33,709 nt of DNA from Pseudomonadota bacterium (GCA_021324755.1 JAJPIL010000019.1:1-33709); one strand, 5' to 3'. Positions 25,539 through 33,515 are shown, counted from the stretch's first letter. The notes: generated from the letters alone by a model not told the origin. Made by a program: numbers and translations.

Positions 25539-26543
25539 TTAGCAGGCCACGTCCAGGACTGCGGCGCCCTTAATTTGATCGGTTTTGAGCATCCGCAACG
25601 CCTGATTCGCCTGCTCGAGCGGAAAGGCCATCGTTTGCGTGCGGATCGGAATTTTTGCGGCCAGCGCCAGAAACTCTTCGGCATCGGCGCGCGTGTTCGC
25701 GGTTACGCTGCGCAGCTCTTTCTCGAAGAACAGATGGCGCGTGTAGTTGAGCGGGGGCACGTCGGTAAGATGGATGCCTGCGATGGCTAGTATGCCGGCG
25801 GGCGCCAGAGCTTCGAGCGCTGGTGGCACGAGCTCGCCTACTGGCGCAAACAGGATCGCCGCGTCAAGCGAGCTTGGCGGTTTGTCGGCGGCCGTGCCGA
25901 TCCAATCGGCACCCATCGCGCGAGCAAGTTCGCGATGGCGTTCGCCACGGCTCATCACGAAAACCCGACATCCCCAATACTTCGCGACTTGTATCGCGAT
26001 ATGAGCCGAGCCGCCGAATCCATAAAGCCCAAGCGTACAGCCAGGTCTCACCTGCGCCCGTTTGAGAGCCCGAAAGCCGATAATCCCCGCGCACAAAAGG
26101 GGCGCCGCCTCACGGTCGTCGAGGGCGTCGGGCAACCGATAGGCGAAATCCTGCCGCACCACGGCGTACTCGCCGTATCCGCCATCTTCGTCGTAACCTG
26201 TAAACTTGGCCTCAGGACAAAGATTCTCTCGCCCCTGTGTGCACCATCTGCATGTACCACAGGTCGATCTCAGCCAAGCGATCCCAACTCGCATCCCCGG
26301 CAAATACCGATCAGCCCCAGGACCCAATCGTTCCACTACGCCGACAATCTCATGGCCGGGAATAACACGAGGCTTGTGAACGGGCAGGTCCCCTTCAGCC
26401 ACGTGAAGGTCTGTCCGACAAACGCCGCAAACTTTGACGCGCACCAAAATTTCGCCCGGCCCGGGCTCTGGCGGTTCCACATCGACTTTTCGAAGCGGCT
26501 CCTGTTCTATCGGGCCAGGATTAAAGACGGCCATCGCTTTCAT
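25539..26543 (-). CDS. Zinc-dependent alcohol dehydrogenase, medium-chain family
   Basis: NAD(P)-dependent, zinc-containing alcohol/aldehyde oxidoreductase of 334 residues. The catalytic zinc ligands are Cys42 (CGVCRTDLH), His64 (IPGHEIVG) and Cys151. The structural zinc lobe has Cys95, Cys98, Cys101 and Cys109 (CGTCRWCTQGRENLC). The coenzyme fold starts at about 172 with GLYGFGGSAHIAIQVA, a GxGxxA-type motif rather than GxGxxG. It resembles the AdhA/zinc-binding alcohol dehydrogenase group by the STCGTCRWC and DGGYGEYAVV stretches. An AAGGAG lies 11 bases before the ATG. It is followed on the same strand after 253 bases by nuoB, so it is probably a separate unit. Substrate not predictable. 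Confidence 0.92.
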   Translation of the reverse strand: MKAMAVFNPGPIEQEPLRKVDVEPPEPGPGEILVRVKVCGVCRTDLHVAEGDLPVHKPRVIPGHEIVGVVERLGPGADRYLPGMRVGIAWLRSTCGTCRWCTQGRENLCPEAKFTGYDEDGGYGEYAVVRQDFAYRLPDALDDREAAPLLCAGIIGFRALKRAQVRPGCTLGLYGFGGSAHIAIQVAKYWGCRVFVMSRGERHRELARAMGADWIGTAADKPPSSLDAAILFAPVGELVPPALEALAPAGILAIAGIHLTDVPPLNYTRHLFFEKELRSVTANTRADAEEFLALAAKIPIRTQTMAFPLEQANQALRMLKTDQIKGAAVLDVAC

Positions 26544-26753
26544 GGCAACTCACACTCCTTGCGCGCCACAACTTTGCTTTGACTATCGCTAAGTCGAAAC
26601 AGCTTCTGAGCTCCACAGGGGCAGCGAATTACGGTTCGCGCGAAAGCCGATACACGACTACCATCGACGCTACAAGCATCCTTGCGGCGGTCATGGGAGA
26701 CCTGCGCAAGTCAATGCTGTGCGCTCATCGTCTGGCTAAACCGCAAGTCTCCA

Positions 26754-27149
26754 CTAATCCGCACCTGACTTTTCACTCCAGTATACTAGGCGCAACCCTT
26801 CCTTGTCGCGAAAATTACCCATCGACAACGAAACGATATCCGCTATGTAACCCACTCCAAATAACCCGCCCGTGACAAGCCATAAGAGACCTGTCCAATT
26901 TTTGCCCACGTAAAAGCGGTGAGCGCCGAGATAGCCCAGAAAGACGCACAGGAGCAAAGCTAAAAGACGCGAGCGGTCAGATACCTCTTCGTACTGCCAC
27001 GACTCGGGCTTTAACTCGAACTCCTTGACCGGTGAGCCGCACCTGCGACAATAGTGAGCTCCTTCGAGCACGTCAGACCCGCAGCGGCCGCAGACTCTAG
27101 CTCTCACCAGATTCTGAACGCCTTCAGCAACATGCAACGTTTCCGACAA
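26754..27149 (-). CDS. Zinc-ribbon and TM2-domain membrane protein
   Basis: 131 residues. A short N-terminal zinc ribbon has Cys20, Cys23, Cys34 and Cys37 (CGRCG and CRRCG). It is followed by a TM2 domain at about 62-105: two hydrophobic helices with the family's FLGYLGAHRFYVGK turn and a GGLFGVGYIADIV second helix. The role of such proteins is not established; they are small inner-membrane proteins with a cytoplasmic ribbon. The start is uncertain: a TTG at 27149 opens the frame, and a GTG at residue 15 would still include the ribbon. No strong ribosome-binding site is seen for either. It lies 191 bases after the E2 gene on the same strand. Confidence 0.8.
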   Translation of the reverse strand: MSETLHVAEGVQNLVRARVCGRCGSDVLEGAHYCRRCGSPVKEFELKPESWQYEEVSDRSRLLALLLCVFLGYLGAHRFYVGKNWTGLLWLVTGGLFGVGYIADIVSLSMGNFRDKEGLRLVYWSEKSGAD

Positions 27150-27340
27150 TTGTCAAAGCAGCCTGTCCGCCGAGCCCAGACGATCGCGTTCAATACCATG
27201 CGAGTGCCGACTTGTTCACGGGGCATTTGTCGGCGTAAGCTCTCCCAGCGTACGGTTTTCGGCGAGGACCTAACTTGTCGGGTCGTGCAATTACGCCCAA
27301 AAGCTCCGTTGGGTCGCGAGCTAGGGATGCTTCTCTTTTA

Positions 27341-28804
27341 TTAAAGTTCGAACTCCGCCGTCTCGAGAATACGCGCCACGCGATAAAGAAATCGGTTGCC
27401 GAGCACCCCGTCGATTACGCGATGGTCGTACGAGCAGGTCAGGTACATCACGGAGCGTATAGCGATCGTGTCCTCGCCATCTACCTCGACAACCACCGGC
27501 TCTTTACGAATCTCCCCCATGCGTAGGATCGCGACTTGGGGCTGATTAATAATCGCAAAACCGAAAAGGTTACCTTCGCGGCCCGGATTAGACACGGTGA
27601 AGCTTCCTCCCGCGAGGTCGTCGGGCGTAAGCCGGCCTTCGAGCGTCTTGCGGCGCATCTCTTCGATCTCGCGCGCCAGCCCCAAAAGCGACTTCTGGTC
27701 CGCCGACTTGATTACCGGGACGACCAAGCCCTCATCGCTGTCGACCGCGATACCTAGATTTATCTGTTTGCGAATTACGAGCGAGTCGCCCACCACAGAA
27801 GCGTTCATGCGCGGGAATTCCTTAAGCGCACGGACCGCGGCCATCGCAACCATCGGCAAAAAGGTAAGCTGGAAGCCCTCGCGCGCGCGAAAAGCTTCTT
27901 TGTGGGCCTCACGAAAGCGCACAAGTTTAGTCATGTCCACCCGCGCGACGATTCCCACGTGTGGAGCGTGGGTTTTCGAGTAGACCATGTGTTCGGCGAT
28001 AATTTTGCGCCGTCGCGAAAACGGTTCAACGATGTCGCCCTCTTGGGGTTGGTACGTGGGCGGACGAAAAACGGTGTAAATAGGCTGACGTGCCGGTGCG
28101 GGCTCGACTGATGACGTCTGGGGCGCCTCGATTCCTTTGGCTGCCTCGTCCGTCTCAGGATGCGGCGTCTTTGGCGAGGTTGCTGGCTGACTCTGCTCGC
28201 GCTGCAACGATTCCAGGTAATTCAACACGTCGCGCTTGGTTACGCGGCCACCGATCCCGGAACCGGGAATCTTGCTGAGGTCAAGGCCGTACTCGGCAGC
28301 CATTCTCATCACCACCGGCGACCATCGCCGCGGCTGCTCCTGGTGTTCCACGGCGCTCTGCTCCGGTTGTGGCTGTTCGTGAAACGGCACTCTGCGAGCC
28401 TCGCCTTCGGTCGTTGGCTTGCTAGAGGGCTGAACCGGCTCTGTCGGACCGGCGGTCGGTCCGCTCACTCCTACGTTTAAATTGGCCGGTGGTTCAGACC
28501 CGGTGACTACGCTTTCGAACGTATCTTTAGTCTTAGGTTGTGGCGGTGTGGGCTGCGGGGCAGAACTTTTCGGCTCCAAAATGGCGAGCCGAGCGCCTAC
28601 CGGCAAGGTCTCGCCTTCGCGCACCAGAATTTTTGCCACTACGCCGTCGGTCGGCGCCGGGATCTCGGTGTCGACCTTGTCGGTCGAGAACTCCAGAAGC
28701 GGCTGACCCTCGCGCACGACGTCGCCTTCTTTGACGAGCCATTTGGCTACCGTTCCTTCGATTACGCTCTCCCCCATCTGGGGCATGACAATCTCGATCG
28801 CCAT
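27341..28804 (-). CDS. Dihydrolipoamide acyltransferase (E2) of a 2-oxoacid dehydrogenase complex
   Basis: Core acyltransferase that moves the acyl group from lipoamide to CoA. 487 residues. An N-terminal lipoyl domain (about 2-77) has the lipoylated Lys43 in FSTDKVDTEI. A long Pro/Gln/Glu-rich flexible linker follows, then a peripheral-subunit-binding domain (about 161-197, ending GRVTKRDVLNYLE). A second linker leads to the catalytic domain with the active-site motif YDHRVIDG (His461, Asp465). Only one lipoyl domain is present. It starts 14 bases after the E1beta stop and completes a three-gene operon; no E3 (dihydrolipoamide dehydrogenase) gene is in the window. The lipoyl region looks to me more like the branched-chain or 2-oxoglutarate type than classical pyruvate E2, but the substrate is unresolved. 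Confidence 0.94.
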   Translation of the reverse strand: MAIEIVMPQMGESVIEGTVAKWLVKEGDVVREGQPLLEFSTDKVDTEIPAPTDGVVAKILVREGETLPVGARLAILEPKSSAPQPTPPQPKTKDTFESVVTGSEPPANLNVGVSGPTAGPTEPVQPSSKPTTEGEARRVPFHEQPQPEQSAVEHQEQPRRWSPVVMRMAAEYGLDLSKIPGSGIGGRVTKRDVLNYLESLQREQSQPATSPKTPHPETDEAAKGIEAPQTSSVEPAPARQPIYTVFRPPTYQPQEGDIVEPFSRRRKIIAEHMVYSKTHAPHVGIVARVDMTKLVRFREAHKEAFRAREGFQLTFLPMVAMAAVRALKEFPRMNASVVGDSLVIRKQINLGIAVDSDEGLVVPVIKSADQKSLLGLAREIEEMRRKTLEGRLTPDDLAGGSFTVSNPGREGNLFGFAIINQPQVAILRMGEIRKEPVVVEVDGEDTIAIRSVMYLTCSYDHRVIDGVLGNRFLYRVARILETAEFEL

Positions 28805-28818
28805 AATTACGCCTATTT

Positions 28819-29799
28819 TCAGTAGGCAGCGAGCCGACGAATCGCCGCCACAATTTTGTCGGTGTTCGGCAGCACGAATTCCTCGAGCGGCGGGCTGAAC
28901 GGGTTATGCGTATCGGCCATCCCGACTCGTACGATAGGCCCGTCGAGATAGTCAAAAGCATGCTCCGCGATGATCGCCGCGACCTCGCCGCCGATGCCGC
29001 CCGTGAGGCGATCCTCGTGCGCTATCACTACCTTGCCAGTCTTCTTGGCGGTGGCCAGAATCGCCTCGCGGTCGAGCGGCAACAGCGTCCTTAGATCGAG
29101 CACTTCGACCGAAAGCCCATCTTCTTTCTCCACGATCCGGGCCGCATCTAAAGCGTAATGCAGGCATCCGCCGTAAGTTATAACCGAGAGATCGCGCCCC
29201 TCTCGTTTTGTCTCGGCAATGCCGATCGGCACCAAAAAATCGCCTTCTGGGATATCCTCCTTGATACTGCGATACAAACGTTTGTGCTCGAAATAGATGA
29301 CCGGGTCATCGTCACGAATCGCGCTTTTGAGCAGCCCTTTGGCGTCATAAGCCGTGGCCGGAGCCACCACCTTGAGACCCGGAACGCGCGTAAACCACGC
29401 CTCAGGGTTCTGTGAATGGAACAACGCGCCGTGAACGCCCGCGCCCGCGGGTGCTCGGATCACAAGTGGACAAGAGACTTGTCCGCCGTGGCGATACCGG
29501 AAAGTCGCGGCCATATTGACGATCTGGTCAAAGGCGCACGATATGAAGTCGGCAAACTGCATCTCGACCACCGGCCGAAGCCCCATCACTGCTGCCCCGA
29601 CTCCAGCGCCCACGATTAGAGATTCCGCGATAGGTGTGTCGATAACGCGGTCGGGCCCGAACTCTTCGAGCAAGCCTTCGGTGACCTTGAACGCGCCGCC
29701 TAACTCAGCCACGTCCTCACCCATGACGAAGACGTTCTCGTCGCGGCGCATCTCCTCGAACAGAGCCATATTGATTGCTTTAACGTAGGTCACTTCCAC
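28819..29799 (-). CDS. 2-oxoacid dehydrogenase E1 component, beta subunit
   Basis: Beta subunit of the thiamine-diphosphate-dependent E1, which decarboxylates a 2-oxoacid. 326 residues, normal for the heterotetrameric type. It has the diagnostic MGEDVAELGGAFKVTEGL near the N-terminus, then DTPIAESLIVGAGVGAAVMG, QMATFRYRHGG-like segment with the Gln/Phe cofactor contacts, and GGIGGEVAAIIAE before the C-terminal LGMADTHNPFS-like stretch. The start is a GTG with a GAG-containing leader. It begins 19 bases after the E1alpha stop and ends 14 bases before E2, so all three are translated from one message. Confidence 0.94.
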   Translation of the reverse strand: MEVTYVKAINMALFEEMRRDENVFVMGEDVAELGGAFKVTEGLLEEFGPDRVIDTPIAESLIVGAGVGAAVMGLRPVVEMQFADFISCAFDQIVNMAATFRYRHGGQVSCPLVIRAPAGAGVHGALFHSQNPEAWFTRVPGLKVVAPATAYDAKGLLKSAIRDDDPVIYFEHKRLYRSIKEDIPEGDFLVPIGIAETKREGRDLSVITYGGCLHYALDAARIVEKEDGLSVEVLDLRTLLPLDREAILATAKKTGKVVIAHEDRLTGGIGGEVAAIIAEHAFDYLDGPIVRVGMADTHNPFSPPLEEFVLPNTDKIVAAIRRLAAY

Positions 29800-29818
29800 G
29801 GCTAACTCTGCCTTTCAG

Positions 29819-30865
29819 CTAGGAAGATTTTTTAGCAGCCGCCTCCACGCCGCGCCCTACCGGGGTGGCGTAAAGGTCTTCCAACGCCTCCTCGGGACGC
29901 GGATAGGGGCTCTGCTCGGCGAACTCGACAGCACGCTGGATGATGGCCTGGACCTTCTGGTCGATTTGTTCACGCACGGCCGCGAGATCATGTCCCTTTC
30001 TCTGCAGGTAAAGCTCGTAAGTCTGTATCGGGTCGCGGCTTTCCCAGGCCACAAGCTCTTCCTTGCTGCGATAAAGTGCAGGGTCATGTTCGCTATGTCC
30101 GTGATAGCGGTAGGTTTTAAATTCGATAAGTTCCGGACCATTCCCCTCGCGAATTCTTTTAACCACTTTTTCTGTTAGTTGGAGCACCGCCAAAAGGTCG
30201 TTACCGGGGCAGACGTGTCCTTTGAAGCCATAGGCGGCAGCGCGGTCGGCCACGTTCTCGATCGCCATCTGCTTTTCGATCGGAGTCGAGTAGGCATAGC
30301 GGTTGTTTTCGCACACAAAAAGCACCGGCAACTTGCGCACGCCGGCAAAATTCATGGCCTCGTGAACGTCACCTCGCGAGGACGTGCCTTCGCCGAAAAA
30401 TGCCACAGCAATACGCTTTTCACGCCGCAGCTGAAATTTAAGCGCCACACCCACGGCTACCGGCAACGACGAGCCCAGCATCGAAGTCGAACCGATGATC
30501 CCGTGCTCGAGGTCTCCCGCATGAAGGAACGAATCCTTGCCGCGCGAAAACCCCGTCTCCTTTCCCATCAATTGCGCCATCAAGCGCCCGGGGTCACAGC
30601 CGCGCAAAAGGAAGACGCCCAGGTCGCGATGGAGCGGCAGCACGACGTCGTCCGGTTGGAGCGGCGTACATACGCCGGTCACGATCGCCTCTTGGCCGGC
30701 GCCGGAGTATACTCCGCCCAGTATTTTGTTTTGCCGATGAAGGCGCGAGACCCGCTCCTCGAAGGCGCGAATTAGCTTCATCGAGAAGTAAAGCTGCAAC
30801 TCGAACTCGACCTGAGCCCCAACCTCCGGGCCAGCCGCCGCTTGAGAGCCACCGACTATATCCAT
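29819..30865 (-). CDS. 2-oxoacid dehydrogenase E1 component, alpha subunit
   Basis: Alpha subunit of E1, carrying the thiamine-diphosphate pyrophosphate and magnesium site. 348 residues. The TPP motif runs from GEG (158-160) to Asn187-Asn188, a variant of the usual GDG...NN. SGAGQEAIVTG near 54-64 and YRYHGHSEHDPALYRS after 250 are typical of the family, the latter corresponding to the loop that interacts with E2 and lipoyl domains. The ATG at 30865 has GGAG eight bases upstream. It is the first gene of the E1alpha-E1beta-E2 operon and is divergent from the MaoC/acyl-CoA dehydrogenase operon. Pyruvate, acetoin or branched-chain 2-oxoacids are all possible substrates. Confidence 0.94.
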   Translation of the reverse strand: MDIVGGSQAAAGPEVGAQVEFELQLYFSMKLIRAFEERVSRLHRQNKILGGVYSGAGQEAIVTGVCTPLQPDDVVLPLHRDLGVFLLRGCDPGRLMAQLMGKETGFSRGKDSFLHAGDLEHGIIGSTSMLGSSLPVAVGVALKFQLRREKRIAVAFFGEGTSSRGDVHEAMNFAGVRKLPVLFVCENNRYAYSTPIEKQMAIENVADRAAAYGFKGHVCPGNDLLAVLQLTEKVVKRIREGNGPELIEFKTYRYHGHSEHDPALYRSKEELVAWESRDPIQTYELYLQRKGHDLAAVREQIDQKVQAIIQRAVEFAEQSPYPRPEEALEDLYATPVGRGVEAAAKKSS

Positions 30866-30989
30866 TTCCTTTGCTCCGCTAACGAGAAAATTGTATCCGC
30901 TGGGACCGACGCCCGCTATACTCTTGAGTTTTTTGCCGAATTCAAAAACCCTTGTTTTGAGTTACAAGTCGATGCGGCTTGCTGTTGCT

Positions 30990-31024
30990 CGTTTGCCTGT
31001 TTCGTTCACGTTTGCCAGTTTCGT
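30990..31024. promoter_or_regulatory. Two 16-base direct repeats in the divergent gap
   Basis: CGTTTGCCTGTTTCGT (30990-31005) and CGTTTGCCAGTTTCGT (31009-31024) differ at one base and repeat with a 19-base period. The half GTTTCGT also occurs inverted as ACGAAAC at 31051-31057. They lie between the E1alpha start and the MaoC start, so they are probably binding sites for a regulator of one or both operons. Confidence 0.55.
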
Positions 31025-31104
31025 ACGACAGAATCGCTAAGTGAAAAGAGACGAAACCGAGAAAGTAAACGCTCGAGCAAGCTGCGAGGCAAGCGCCCTC
31101 GCGC

Positions 31105-31117
31105 TATACTGACGTCA
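31105..31117 (+). promoter_or_regulatory. Possible -10 box with adjacent TGACGTCA palindrome
   Basis: TATACT (31105-31110) is a good -10 box pointing toward the MaoC gene, but no good -35 lies at the right distance, so an activator might be needed. The perfect 8-base palindrome TGACGTCA (31110-31117) overlaps its last base. The start codon follows about 30 bases later. Confidence 0.35.
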
Positions 31118-31148
31118 CAGCGCATATTGATATTTGCGTAGGTTTTGC

Positions 31149-31652
31149 GTGCAGTCGAATCCAATGATTCATGAATTTCAAAAGAAGGCCAAAAAGCTCC
31201 CCAAAGGCCACTATTACGAGGATTTCACCGTTGGTTACGTCTTCCAACACCATTGGGGCAGAACGATCAACGAAGGCGACAACAGTCTTTTCAGCACCGC
31301 CACACTAAGCTTCAACCCGTTGTATTTCAATGCCGAGTACGCCCGTGCCCACGGCCATCCGCAAGTAGTCGTCAATCCGATGTTAGTCTTTCTCGTAGTG
31401 TTCGGTCTTACGGTGGAAGACCTGAGCGAGGCTGGGGGACTGTTTCTCGGGGTGGACAAGCTTACCTTCCATCGGCCCGTCTATCCCTGTGACACGCTTT
31501 ACGCGCGCAGCACGGTTATCGACAAACGGGAGTCATCCAAATATCCGACCAGCGGGATCGTAACTTGGCATACTGAGGGCTTCAACCAGCGCGACGAGCT
31601 GGTAATCGATTTTCGGCGGACAAATCTCATTCCAAAGCGAAAAAAGCCCTAG
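31149..31652 (+). CDS. MaoC-family hotdog protein, like the N-terminal half of mesaconyl-CoA hydratase
   Basis: Single-hotdog protein of the MaoC/R-hydratase superfamily, about 167 residues. It opens GHYYEDFTVGYVFQHHWGRT and continues NEGDNSLFSTATLSFNPLYFN, the place where active hydratases have Asp and His. Here the His position appears to be Tyr (NPLYFN rather than NPxHxD). From memory, it matches the N-terminal domain of the double-hotdog mesaconyl-CoA hydratase, including LVFLVVFGLTVED and RPVYPCDTLYARSTV. I infer it is the non-catalytic partner of the hotdog protein at 32824-33306. The start is uncertain: GTG 31149 has AGG upstream; TTG 31134 and ATG 31164 are alternatives. The acyl-CoA dehydrogenase starts 14 bases after its stop. 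Confidence 0.85.
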   Translation: MQSNPMIHEFQKKAKKLPKGHYYEDFTVGYVFQHHWGRTINEGDNSLFSTATLSFNPLYFNAEYARAHGHPQVVVNPMLVFLVVFGLTVEDLSEAGGLFLGVDKLTFHRPVYPCDTLYARSTVIDKRESSKYPTSGIVTWHTEGFNQRDELVIDFRRTNLIPKRKKP

Positions 31653-31666
31653 GAGAGCGTCTTGTC

Positions 31667-32821
31667 ATGAGCTACATGACCGAGGAGCGAAAGTTAATTC
31701 AGCAGACGGCGCGCGAATTTGCGATGAAAGAAGTGCTGCCGCTGGCCAATCGGCTCGACCCAGAACAGGGCGATATCCCGATGGAGCTGCGGGAGAAAAT
31801 GGCGCGCATGGGCTACTTCGGCATATTGATCCCGCAAGAGTACGGCGGGCTTGGCCTCGGGGCCTTCGAATATGTGCTGGTGACCGAAGAGCTTGCACGC
31901 GCCTGGATGAGCGTGGCCAGCATAATCGCCCGAGGCAACGGGATCTGGGGCGACCTCAGCGAGGAACAAAAGCGCAAGTATTATCCGCCGATGGCGCGCG
32001 GCGAATTATTGGGGGCTTTCTCGCTATCGGAACCCGAAGCGGGTTCTGACTTAGCGTCGATCTCATGCCGGGCGGTACGCGACGGCGACGAATGGGTGAT
32101 CAACGGAAGCAAAACTTGGGTCACTTTCGCCGACGGCGCCGATTTTATCCAGCTTTTTGCACGCACCCAGCCCGCGCCTGACGAGCGGCGGCGCTACCTC
32201 GGCATTAGCCAATTCCTCATCTTCAAACCCAGGGGTTCACTTCCGCCAGGCGTAAAGGGCTCGCCGATCCGCAAAATCGGCTACTTCGGATGGAAAACCT
32301 GGGAGCTTCATTTCGAAAACTGCCGTGTTCCGGCCTCCGCTCTGGTCGGCGAAGAGGGTCGCGGCTTTTACGCGATGATGAGCGGACTTGAGCTTGCGCG
32401 GGTCCATACCGCAGCCCGCGCGATAGGCCTTGCCCGCGGCGCGTTGGAAGATGCGATCGAGTACGCCAAGCAGCGCGTTCAGTTCAAGCGCCCGATCGCC
32501 GAGTTTCAGTGGATTCGATTCAAACTGGCGGAGATGGCAACCGAAATCGAGGCCGCGCGCCAATTGACCTACTTCGTTGCCAACGAAATGGACAGTAAGC
32601 GCCGGTGCGACAAGGAGGCTTCGATGGCCAAGTGGTTTGCCTCGGAGATGGCCGAGCGCGTAACCAGCGCCGCGCTGCAAATTCACGGCGGCTATGGCTA
32701 TACGAAAGAATTTGCGGTAGAGCGGTATTGGCGTGACGCACGTCTGACCAGAATTTTCGAAGGCACCTCTGAAATTCAGTTGCGCATAATCTCGAACAGG
32801 CTTCTGGGGAGCATCGAGTAG
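31667..32821 (+). CDS. Acyl-CoA dehydrogenase, resembling methylsuccinyl-CoA dehydrogenase
   Basis: FAD-dependent enzyme that puts a 2,3-double bond into an acyl-CoA and passes electrons to ETF. 384 residues, the classical length, with IPQEYGGLGLG, FSLSEPEAGSDLAS (FAD/substrate contacts), VNGSKTWVTFA-like middle, and ALQIHGGYGYTKEF. The predicted catalytic base is Glu365 in IFEGTSEIQ. The stretches LREKMARMGYFGILIPQEYG, VHTAARAIGLA, ARQLTYFVANEMDSKRRCD recall methylsuccinyl-CoA dehydrogenase, but the long N-terminal extension of that enzyme is missing. AGGAG overlaps the stop of the preceding MaoC gene. It sits between two MaoC genes, which argues that its enoyl-CoA product is hydrated by their products. 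Other short or branched acyl-CoA substrates remain possible. Confidence 0.92.
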   Translation: MSYMTEERKLIQQTAREFAMKEVLPLANRLDPEQGDIPMELREKMARMGYFGILIPQEYGGLGLGAFEYVLVTEELARAWMSVASIIARGNGIWGDLSEEQKRKYYPPMARGELLGAFSLSEPEAGSDLASISCRAVRDGDEWVINGSKTWVTFADGADFIQLFARTQPAPDERRRYLGISQFLIFKPRGSLPPGVKGSPIRKIGYFGWKTWELHFENCRVPASALVGEEGRGFYAMMSGLELARVHTAARAIGLARGALEDAIEYAKQRVQFKRPIAEFQWIRFKLAEMATEIEAARQLTYFVANEMDSKRRCDKEASMAKWFASEMAERVTSAALQIHGGYGYTKEFAVERYWRDARLTRIFEGTSEIQLRIISNRLLGSIE

Positions 32822-32823
32822 CC

Positions 32824-33306
32824 GTGGACGTCAAAACGCTAACTGGTACGCACAACTATTTCGAAGACTTCAACGTCGGGGACGTCTTTGAGCACGCGCG
32901 TGGCAAGACCGTCACGGAGTTTGACAACGTCATCCTTACGAATCTCGTGCTGAACACGGCGCAAATTCATTTTAACGAACATTTAACGGCTACGCTGCCG
33001 TACAAGAGCCGTCTCGTTTTCGGCGGAGTTACTGCCGCCCTCGTGATCGGACTTGCGATGCAAGATACGGGCGAAAATGCACTAGCAGAACTAGGCCTCG
33101 ACGAGGTGCGCTTCAGAGCGCCGGTTTTCCACGGTGACACGCTGTACGCTTTCAGCGAAGTGCTAGACAAAAACGAAGCGCCAGCGAACGTGCCCTCGAA
33201 CTTCGAGGCCGGCGAGGTTCGCTTCCGCCACTGGGGCATCAATCAAAACAACGAGATCGTCTTCGAGGCAGTTCGCCGCGTACTGATCAAGAAGCGACCT
33301 CGGTAA
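32824..33306 (+). CDS. MaoC-family hotdog hydratase, like the C-terminal (catalytic) half of mesaconyl-CoA hydratase
   Basis: Single-hotdog protein of 160 residues. It opens NYFEDFNVGDVFEHARGKT and continues TEFDNVILTNLVLNTAQIHFNEHL, where Asp and His (TAQIHFNEH) are in the positions expected for the hydratase catalytic pair. LVFGGVTAALVIGLAM and FRAPVFHGDTLYAFSEVLDK complete the fold. From memory, it matches the C-terminal domain of mesaconyl-CoA hydratase. It lies 2 bases after the acyl-CoA dehydrogenase stop and uses a GTG start, so it is translationally coupled. I infer it forms a heterodimer with the MaoC protein at 31149-31652. The substrate could instead be another branched enoyl-CoA. 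Confidence 0.88.
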   Translation: MDVKTLTGTHNYFEDFNVGDVFEHARGKTVTEFDNVILTNLVLNTAQIHFNEHLTATLPYKSRLVFGGVTAALVIGLAMQDTGENALAELGLDEVRFRAPVFHGDTLYAFSEVLDKNEAPANVPSNFEAGEVRFRHWGINQNNEIVFEAVRRVLIKKRPR

Positions 33307-33474
33307 GCCCGCAGCCACATCAGCCGTGCCACTCCTGCCAGTGTCTACGATCTCGCGCTGGCCCTGGGTTCCCGGCACGCCAAGGTTCGTGATTTAATAC
33401 CGCTTAGGCAGTTTTCGGCCGCAACCCTACTCAACCTTGACTGCCTCGTATCACTGTCGGCATTGTCGGGCGGC

Positions 33475-33515
33475 GCAAACGAACGTTTGCAGGCTCGGTC
33501 AAGTTAGCCTATAAA
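33475..33515 (+). promoter_or_regulatory. Putative promoter with 16-base palindromic operator
   Basis: GCAAACGAACGTTTGC (33475-33490) is a palindrome with 7-base arms around AA. Its right arm overlaps a possible -35 TTTGCA (33486-33491), followed after 18 bases by the -10 TATAAA (33510-33515). The arms resemble LacI/PurR-family operators (GCAAACG...CGTTTGC), though two extra central bases are present. It would drive the gene starting at 33576. Confidence 0.45.

Noticed and set aside
31000-31150. Eukaryote-like CRE site TGACGTCA as evidence of a specific regulator
   Set aside because: An 8-base palindrome can arise by chance and cannot be tied to a bacterial regulator family; kept only as a weak operator candidate.
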